Part shown: positions 55,871 through 64,000 of the stretch, in pieces
Numbering within the stretch: the stretch's first letter is position 1
Layout of the letters: each line of letters starts with the position of its first letter
Origin: Jackrogersella multiformis
Lineage: Eukaryota > Ascomycota > Sordariomycetes > Xylariales > Hypoxylaceae
Length of the DNA stretch: 64,000 nt
Direction of reading: 5' to 3'
Assembly: GCA_902806575.1 (NCBI GenBank)
Contig: CADCXD010000009.1
Location: 3,038,001 to 3,102,000 of the forward strand
Position numbers and translations under genes: made by a program
The notes under the pieces: model-generated
The model's input: only the letters and a program-made list of their open reading frames with translations
What the model was told of the DNA's origin: nothing
The model's database searches: none

Positions 55871-58800
55871 CAATAAAAGTAAGTAATTTATAATTATAAT
55901 TAAAAAGCACGACGAGAGCCGGGGATTATATAATAAAGGAAAATTATAAAATATAACGAACGATAACCGAACTTATAACGGTTAAACGATAAAAAAAAAA
56001 CCTTAAATAATTTAATAAATAACCGGTAAAAATAAAACGAGTAAAAAAATATATAACGCGTAATTTAAAAGTAAAAATTACGGTAAATAACCGGAAAAAT
56101 TACGGCGTATAAATCGGAAAATATTTCGAAATATATATAAAAAAATAACGAAAATATTACGATAAAAATTTAAACGTTAATTATTTAAAAAAAGTTTAAA
56201 ATTAATTAAAAAAATAACTTAAAGTTTTTTAATATAATTATTTTTATTAATTTTTAAAAATATAAAATATTTATTTAATAATAAATTTTAAATTAATTAA
56301 AACGTTTATAATATATTATTCGTTAATTTTATTCGTTAATAAATCCGGTAATATATATAATATATAAATATATTTTAATTTATTTTAATTTTATTAATAA
56401 TTTATTTAAGTTTTTTTATATATTTTAAATATTAAATTTAAATTTAAATAAATAAATTATTAACGTTATTACCGGTTATTTTATAAATTTTATTATTTAT
56501 TATTAATAATATTATAAGGAGTTATAATTACATGGTTTATGGTTAAAGTAATAGCCCGTGTTTTATATTTATTGATTATTTTTTAAAATATTAACTTTAT
56601 TTTTACTTTTAAGGAAAATAATTATTTTAAAACCTTCATTTTAACTTATTAGTGTATAATAAATGGTAATACCTCGTTCTTATTATATCGTAATGATTTA
56701 TATTTTACCGTTAAATTAATTAAGCTTTTAATTAATTAATAAAAATTTAAAACTAATTAATTATAATAAGTTAACGTAATAAAGACTTAATTAATAATTA
56801 TTAAACCTTAAACGTTATTAAACTTTAAATATTATTAAATTTTAAATACTTTATAATTATTTTCTCCGTTATTTTATTTTTTTTATTATTTAATAGTTTT
56901 TACCTTTTTTTTATTATTAATCGAATTTAATTACGTTATTATTCTTTTATAATATTATAATTTACGCATTAACGTTATTTTAATAAGATTAAGCTTTTTT
57001 AATCGATTAAGTTTTTTCCTTTTTTATGATTTTAAATTTTAATAACGATAATATTTTATAAATTATTGCTTTTATTTATAATTACCGAAATTTTTAAATA
57101 ATATAAAAGTTATATTAACTGCGTATAAATGATTTATTACTTTATATAAATATATTATTAAATATAAGATTAATTTTTTTATTAATATAAAGCTTTTACA
57201 TTATACGGAATTTTATAATAAAAGCGTTACTTTATAACCTTTAATAGGTATTAAATCTTTAAAAGTTTAAGCGAGTATTTAATAAAACGTTAAAAGTTAT
57301 ATTATAATTTATTTTATTAAATTTAAAAGTTCTTACTTAAAGGTTAATATTAGCTTTAATATTAACTTTTTATATTAATTATTTTTATATATTAATTAAT
57401 AAGATTAATTTTTTATTTATTAACTTAATATTAATTAATTCTTTAATTAATTTAAATTTTATAATATTATTAATAAGATTATTAATAAGGGAAATAATTA
57501 ACTTAATCGATTATTAAATTCTTTTATTACTTAATTCTCGATTATTAATTCTTTTAATATTATTAACGTTATTATAATTTTTATTAATTTATAATTTAAG
57601 AATATAACTTATAATAGTTTTAATAATTATCTTAAGTTATTTAATGATTACTTTAGCGTTTATATTTAATTTATAAATTAATTTATTTATATTATTAATT
57701 TTATATTAAAAGATTTAATTATAATTTATCGAAAGAATTAAAGTTAATAAAGTTACGTAAGTAATTATGTAAAACCTTTAAATAACTTTTTTAATATTTT
57801 TAATTATTTATTAAGAGATTTAATTGTAAATATAAGCAGTTATGCCGTAAAAAGTTAATGTTAATAAAGTTATATAAGTAATTATATAAAGCCTTAAAAT
57901 TAATCTTTTTATATTTTTAATTTTTTATTAAAAGATTAAATTATAAATAATTAAGTTAATATTTATTATATGTTTATTTATTATATTTTCTTTTTTTCGT
58001 AATAAAAGTACGTAATTATATTATAAATCTTTTATATCGAATAAAAGTATATAGCTTAATCGATTAATTAAAATCCGGGATAAAATAACTTAAATAATGG
58101 TTAATTAATTTATTTAATTTCTTGTTTTAAGGCTAAAATAACCTTTAATAAATAAACTTAATTAACCTTAAAAACCATAACTTTTATTAATTAATCTTAT
58201 CCTTAAATTAATATATAAATTATAAGTATATATCGCGAAATAAGTTGTAATTTTATTTATAATCGAACGTTAAATCATTAATAAGCCGTTTAGCGGTTTA
58301 GTTAATAACGTTTTAATATTTATGTAATCGTAAAAGGATAAAGCGAATCGTTAATTAATATTAAAAAATTAAACGATTTATAATATCGGTTACCTTATAA
58401 TAAATATAAATAAGTTTATAATAATAAATAATTCTTTTATTAAAAGTAATTATATATATTAATATAATGTTTATATATAAATAAATTTTATTTAAATAAC
58501 TTGTTAAGAATTTATAAAAGTTATAAAAATTAAAGGTAATTTTTATAAATTATTTCGTGGAGATTTATAAAATTAATAAATAAATTAAATATTTATTAAG
58601 AAGAAGTAAAAAATGTAAAACGATATGAAATATACTTTTAAAACGTTATTTAATCGATATAAGATTTATATATTAAAAACTTTAATATTCCTTAAAAAGG
58701 TAAAATATACCTTAAAACTTTACCTTAAAAATATATCCATTAAAACTTAATTATCGAATATTTAGATTAATTATAAATATATAATAAATAATAATAATTT

Positions 58801-59099
58801 ATAATAAATTAAACCTGGAATTTAAAACAATAAAAGTTATTAATTTAAAATTAATTATAATAATTATAAATGTTTATTTTAAGTATTTAAATAAGAAATA
58901 ATCGGTGTAACGCGAGTAAATATTAATAAAAGAAAATAAAGACTTAAAAGTTAATATTAAGCCTTATATAATACTTAATAATATACTTATTTAAAATATT
59001 TTTCTTAATAATATTAAATTACTTAAAAATATTTAACTTATTTATTATAATTATAATAATATAATATTTTATATTAATTAATTAAAGGTTTATTAAAGT

Positions 59100-59440
59100 A
59101 ATTAAAACTATCGTAATAATAAATATAATCGACGAAATAGCTATAATTAATATCGAAATAATTATAACCTTAATAATTATAATCGAAAAAAAGATCGTTA
59201 TAATAGTAGCTATAATTAAAATCGTGATTAAAGCCGCAATCGAAGCTATAATTAAAGTTATAATCGATATAATAATAAATAAAATAATAAGCGTTAAGGT
59301 AATAATTAATAAGGTTATTATTATCGTGGTTATAAACATAATTATAATATTTATAATTATTATAACTATAAATATTATAATAACCGTCCCCGCTTTCGTT
59401 AAAAACGATAAAGGAAAATAGGAAATTGTCTTAACGACGA
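59100..59440 (+). pseudogene. gag-like Tyr/Asn/Arg-rich relic
   Basis: In the frame that starts at 59101 the translation is NYRNNKYNRRNSYN-like, with repeated (S/N)YN and RNR motifs, ending in NNRPRFR. All interruptions are TAA at positions that suit Gln (CAA), and Asn-rich runs fit mutated Asp codons. This looks like the low-complexity C-terminus of a retroelement gag protein. The alternative Ile-rich frames of the same DNA are artefacts of its TAATAT composition. Confidence 0.5.
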
Positions 59441-61199
59441 TATATATTTATAAAATAAAATTAAATATAAATAGGACGAAAAAGATCGTAAGGAAAATAA
59501 AAAGGACTTATAAATAAATGGTTATTTTTTAATAAAAAAATACTTAATAAATAAATTTAAAACCTTTATATTTTACTTTTTGTCTTTTAAAAATGAATTG
59601 TTAATTATAAAAAAACGTATATATCGGAAATATTATAAAATATTTAATATTAAACTTAATTATTTTAAATATATATACGTTAATAAATATATAAAACTTA
59701 AACATTTATAATTACTTTAAAAAATAAAATAAATAACAAAGATTTAACTTAAGATTAAGGAAGTTATTAATGCTTATTTCACTTAAAAATAAATAAAAAT
59801 AAAAATATAAATAATATAATCGGAAGATATTATACTTTTACCCTTATAATTAAAAAATATAAAAGTTAAAAATACTATCCCTTTACTCTTAAATAAAAAG
59901 TTAATAAAATATATAAGCTTAAAAATAAACGTATTAAATAAATTAAAACAAAAATTAATAATATATATAAATATTAACGTATCTAATTAAATAATGAATA
60001 AAATATAATTAAAAGATTTTATCGGAGATTATAAAATATTTAAATTAAATAAATCCATACATATATAAAGAATAATCCTAAGAAAATTAATTATAAAAAT
60101 TAAGGCTAAATTTTTAATTAAATTCCAAAAGAAAACGATATATAAACGGTAAGTTTAAATTTAAATCTTAATAAAAGTATAAATTAATTATTTAAGTTTT
60201 TAATTTAATTTATTAATAAGAAATAATTTCTTAAAAAAACATAACGTAATTATTAACTATAATAAAACATATATAATTTTAACATTATATCTTAAAGTTT
60301 AAATATTTATAAAATATTATTATTTAAAAGGTTAAATATAATAATAAGTTTTAATTATAAATTGATTTTTTATTTTTATTAAGATAATAATACTTATTTT
60401 AATATATTATTTTAACTTATTACGCGAAAAAGATTTTATTTTCTACGTTAAAATAAAAGGCGTAATAAATAATATTTATAATATAAATATACCTAAAAAA
60501 ATTACTTTTTTTAAATACGTCTAATAAGCTTATGATTTTACGATATAATATTAAAATTAAAATAATTAAAAAAAGTATTAAAAAAAATTATAAATACTTT
60601 ATAAGAAAAGGCTAATTTAACGTAAATATATATAATATCTTAACGCAAGAAAAATGATTTATTAACAGAATTTAATTTAAATAATAAAATGTTAAAAGCC
60701 TTATTATTAACCGATAAATCTTTTATTAATCTATAATTATTATTAAAAATAAAACGAGGTTTTATTAAAGCAAATATATTAACTTTAAATATATTTAAAT
60801 TTAAAAATATTCTAAAGCTTATAATTGAAAAAAGCGTGTATATTTATAATTTTAATCCTTTTTTTATTCGATAATTATTTATTTTAATAAATAAGTAAAA
60901 TATTTAGCGCGATTATAATATTATCGATATGCTAGAAAAAGAAAAAATAATAATTAATTTAATTAACGATTAATAAAAAAAGTATAAATTTAAATATATA
61001 TATCCGTTAAATATATAAAATAGAAAATTCTTTAATAAGATTTTCGATTAAATATATAATTAAAGTAAAATGGATTAGTAAAAAATAATTATATCGTTTA
61101 ATTATCCTTATTTTATTATTTAAAGGTTTATTAACGATAAAAAAAAAAGTTAAATAATTATTAACCTTAAATTATTAAATAAAAATGTTTTAATAAATA

Positions 61200-61800
61200 T
61201 TTACCTATTATTACGTTAAAAGGAAATTATTTAAAAAATATAAAAAAAGAAAGTTTTTAACGTTATAAATAAGGCTTTATTTTTTTATTAATTACTTATT
61301 ACATTTAAATATAAAAATAAAATAACGATAATATTATTAAAAAGTTTAAAAGTTTTTAACGTTACGTTAATAAGATTTAAAAATTCTTTAACCTTTACGT
61401 AATAATTTATAAATTAAAAATTAAAACCTTTTTAAAACTTTATTAAAGCATATATTAACGATGTTATAATATTTAATAATATTAAGAAATAATATAAGAA
61501 ATATTTTAATTAAGTATTTAATATATATAATAATATAAGATTTATATTATTATTAAAAAAATCATTTCTTAATTTTCCATTAATCACTTTATTTGGATTT
61601 TTAATTAATGGATTAAAAGTTATTATTATAAACGATAGGTTAAATATAATTAAAAAAATCCTAATATTATAAATATTAATTAATTTAAAAATATATATCG
61701 GTATAATAAAGTTCTTATAAAAATATATCTTATGATATTAATAAAAATTAAGCCTTTATAAGATAAGAAAATAAAAATATTAACTAAAGAATAGATTTAA
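61200..61800 (+). pseudogene. reverse transcriptase relic
   Basis: At 61448-61474 the frame reads AYINDVIIF, matching the polymerase motif YxDD (AYIDDxxIF) with the first Asp changed to Asn. This is followed by YKKYFN-VFNIYNNIRF (equivalent to the helix after the active site), SFLNFPLITLFGFLINGLKV (61562-61622, the thumb-region pattern, interrupted only by composition), and further on a relic of the LxGLTGxLRxYIPYYA motif (IYIGIIKFL-KYIL, about 61692-61735). Several TAA codons interrupt. Confidence 0.85.
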
Positions 61801-62689
61801 TAAAAAATTCCTTTAAAATCTTAATATAAACGTCGATATATTATAAAAATTATATATATATTAACAAAAAACGAATTAAATTTATTTAAGATATTATAAA
61901 ATAAATTATTAAACCTAATAATATTAACGTATTAAAATTATAATTAAATAACGTTCTTAAAAATAAATATATCAAAATAAAGAGGTTTTAAAGTTATAAT
62001 ATTTTATATAAATATACCTTAAGATAGAGTTAATATAAAAGTTAACGTAATTTACTTAATTATATTTTTATTAAAGGTTTTAATAAAAATTAAATTACGA
62101 TATAAAATAATAAAATTAGAAGTTACTTATTTAATATAAATTTGTAAAAATAATAAAGTTTAGTTGTAATTTTATATATAATTAGTTATTATTTTAACGG
62201 ATTATAATGTAATAAAAAATATCGTTAATTAAACGACATTTAAAATAATTAATATAAATAAAATAAATAATAAGTTAATAATTATTTTAATATATTTATT
62301 TTAGTTTAATCTTAACGTTTATTATATCCTTAAAAAGTTAAATCTAATTCTAAATATATTGTTTCATTTACCGATATAAAATAATATAAAAGATTTAATA
62401 AAGTAAAAAAACGAGACGAAGTTAATTCTTAAAAATATCTTAAATAAATTTATTTATATATTTACTAAACTTACGTTAAATAACGAATTTAGAAAGAAAA
62501 TATTAGAAATATATAACCATAACAAACAATTAAATCGTTTATATATTATTTTTTAAAAAATTAATAAAGGTAAAAATATAATTAAATAATTTCGATATAA
62601 ATTATAAAACGGTTTTATATATTATATTAAATTAAATAATTTACGTTAATTAATAATTTTATTAACTTATATATATAAACTATTTAATA

Positions 62690-63720
62690 AAGTTTATAAC
62701 TTAAAATATTATTTCGGATTAAAACGAATATTTTATAAATTAAAATCGGTTCATATTTATAACTTTTTACGAAAAGTTTAAAAATATATCGAACATTACC
62801 CCGGTTATTATAAAAATTAAATTAAACGTTTAAAACTTTACGATAAATTAAAACCTATAAATTTATTGCCTTAACCATTTCATATAATAATTTAAAACTT
62901 TATTATGGATTTATTAAAGATCTTAAATAAAGGAAATATATAATTTATTAAAGATTTTATTTATTTCGATATAATAATGGTGATTATATGTAAATTTAAT
63001 AAGAAAATAATTTTAATATTTAGAAATATTAAGTATAAAGCTTATTATTAAGCCGCGTTACTTTTTAAAGTATTTATATTATCGGATTAAGGCATTTTAT
63101 ATAAGGCAATTTTAAATAAAGACGTTAAATTTAATAGCGAAATATGGTAAATATTATTTACTTAATTTAAGATATTACTAGTTATATTAATAAATTATTA
63201 TTTTTAAATTAATAATATAATAAAACGACGTAATTAAAAAGTTAAAGTAATAATTTATTATTATTATTCGTTAAGCAATATATTATAGTTAAAAATAATT
63301 TTAATATTATAATATAACCTTAATAATATTAAGTTATTAATAATTAAAAAGTTATTTAATAAATTAATATATAATTTTAAGTTATAAATTATCGTTATTT
63401 TATTAAAGGTATTAAAAAACGTAATAAATTATAACATATTAAAATAATATTATTAGAAAAAAATAAAAGAATATATTAACTTTATAGTTATTAAAATAAA
63501 AGCCCGTTACGATTTAAAACATAACCTTATTTTTTTTAAAAAGAATAAATTAATTTACCTTAAACTGTATAAGGGTTATATATTACCAGGTAAATTGCCT
63601 TATAAATAGTTAATATAACGTGTTAAATCGTTATTAATTTCAAAATAAATCGGTAAGCTTACGTATAAGTTTAAGTTATTTAATAATTAACGAATTTATA
63701 AGGTTATATTAATAAATTAA
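62690..63720 (+). pseudogene. integrase and GPY/F-like relic
   Basis: One frame covers the relic. At about 62780-62830 it reads KYIEHYPGYYKN, the HHCC finger end (CPxC) with both Cys changed to Tyr (TGC to TAC/TAT). Then KRLKLYDKLKPINLLP and PFHII precede the core start MDLLK (62905). FDIIMVIICKFNKKIILI (about 62960-63010) corresponds to the DxIxVIVDRxSKxxxFIP strand with its Asp replaced. SD-GILYKAILNKDVKFNSE (about 63080-63145) matches the SDRGPQFxSxFW motif. At 63499-63590 KARYDLKHNLIFFKK and LKLYKGYILPGKLP match the KxRYDxKHxPxxFxxGDxVxLRLHKGY region at the C-terminus of gypsy integrases. Confidence 0.85.
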
Positions 63721-64000
63721 TTATTTAGGATTTTTTAAGGGAAAGATCCTTATATAAAAAACCGATAATAATTAAGTGTTATATAAAATCGAGAAATTAT
63801 TAAATCGATAAATAAATAAGCAAAGAAAATACCTTATCTTTAAATATTTTATACGATAAAAAGATTATTTATTAGTTTTTAATTAATAATATTTAAGAAA
63901 TTTATTAGTTTTTAATTAATAATATTTAAGAAATTTATTTGTTTAAAATGTAATAATATTATTAAACGATTACGATAAGAAATACCTTTTATTAATTAAT

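Larger units (their letters stand above)
59000..63720 (+). mobile_element. RIP-degraded Ty3/gypsy-type LTR retrotransposon (internal region)
   Basis: Reading the plus strand and ignoring RIP-created TAA stops shows, in order, a Tyr/Asn/Arg-rich gag-like segment (about 59.1-59.45 kb), reverse transcriptase (about 61.2-61.8 kb), RNase H remnant (about 62.0-62.15 kb), integrase zinc finger and core (about 62.7-63.3 kb) and a GPY/F-like region (63.5-63.7 kb). The order RT, RNase H, integrase identifies Ty3/gypsy; copia elements have integrase before RT. The element's LTRs could not be located by eye, so both ends are approximate, and the right LTR may lie beyond the window. The RT and integrase relics lie in different frames, so at least one indel occurred besides point mutation. 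Not capable of moving. Confidence 0.8.
54511..64000. other. AT-rich RIP-affected block without intact genes
   Basis: From directly after the GH3 stop, composition collapses to nearly all A/T by 56 kb, with only scattered CG, and stop codons in all frames. Stops are almost exclusively TAA, and coding relics show Cys to Tyr, Asp to Asn and Gln to stop changes, as expected from C-to-T mutation on either strand. This is the signature of repeat-induced point mutation on duplicated DNA. The only conceptual open frames (59082-59339 minus, 59224-59421 plus) are Ile-rich translations of degenerate sequence. A retrotransposon relic and decayed tandem repeats are listed separately. Confidence 0.9.

Noticed and set aside
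59082..59339. Hydrophobic 85-aa minus-strand open frame and its plus-strand counterpart at 59224-59421
   Set aside because: Ile/Thr-rich translations of TAATAT-type degenerate DNA inside the retroelement relic; a third frame on the plus strand has the gag-like pattern.

Overview
The window is a piece of a filamentous ascomycete (Pezizomycotina) genome, probably Sordariomycetes. The evidence is the set of genes with short GT-AG introns (about 47-190 nt), the fungal-specific families (Zn2Cys6 regulator, Dal5-type transporter, CRH cell-wall transglycosylase, fungal GT2, DUF4360 secreted protein, mitochondrial methylcitrate-cycle enzymes) and an abrupt switch at about 54.3 kb from a gene-rich, balanced-GC segment to an extremely AT-rich block with the marks of repeat-induced point mutation (RIP). 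The lineage beyond Pezizomycotina is inference. All gene models below were spliced by eye. Every complete model has a coding length divisible by three.

Layout. 1-1148: 5' part of a cytochrome P450 (minus), running off the left edge. 3169-5648: seven-exon Zn2Cys6 regulator (minus). 6154-7540: indoleamine 2,3-dioxygenase (minus), divergent from an FBPase/SBPase-type sugar bisphosphatase (8330-9325, plus), which converges on a GH105 unsaturated glycuronyl hydrolase (9416-10534, minus). 11722-13496: allantoate-permease-type MFS transporter. 14148-15238: RNPS1-like SR protein. 15984-16991: cupin gene with an in-frame stop. 18295-19618: unrecognised Pro-rich protein with a duplicated module. 23197-24674: membrane-anchored GH16. 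27988-30968: GT2 glycosyltransferase. 32814-34415: CRH-type GH16 with a transmembrane anchor. 35178-35939: DUF4360 secreted protein (minus). 38252-43178: divergent mitochondrial 2-methylcitrate synthase and 2-methylisocitrate lyase. 43522-44621: SDR oxidoreductase (minus). 47451-48998: glutamine-synthetase-like enzyme. 49451-50879: dienelactone-hydrolase-like/SnoaL-like fusion. 51465-54510: membrane-anchored GH3 beta-glucosidase.

From 54511 to the end no intact gene is visible. The block begins with decayed minisatellite-like repeats (about 54.9-55.9 kb) and then holds a RIP-degraded Ty3/gypsy-type LTR retrotransposon on the plus strand. Its reverse transcriptase, RNase H, integrase and GPY/F remnants can still be read in the order that distinguishes gypsy from copia.

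Functional themes: (a) cell-wall and glucan metabolism (GH16, GT2, CRH, GH3, with GH105 for pectin breakdown); (b) propionyl-CoA detoxification through the methylcitrate cycle, with two of its enzymes sharing one divergent promoter; (c) tryptophan, nitrogen and sugar-phosphate metabolism. I see no convincing secondary-metabolite cluster. Intergenic DNA is strewn with a short palindromic word (TACCTAGGTA and variants such as ACCTAGGTAGGTAC) whose role is unknown.
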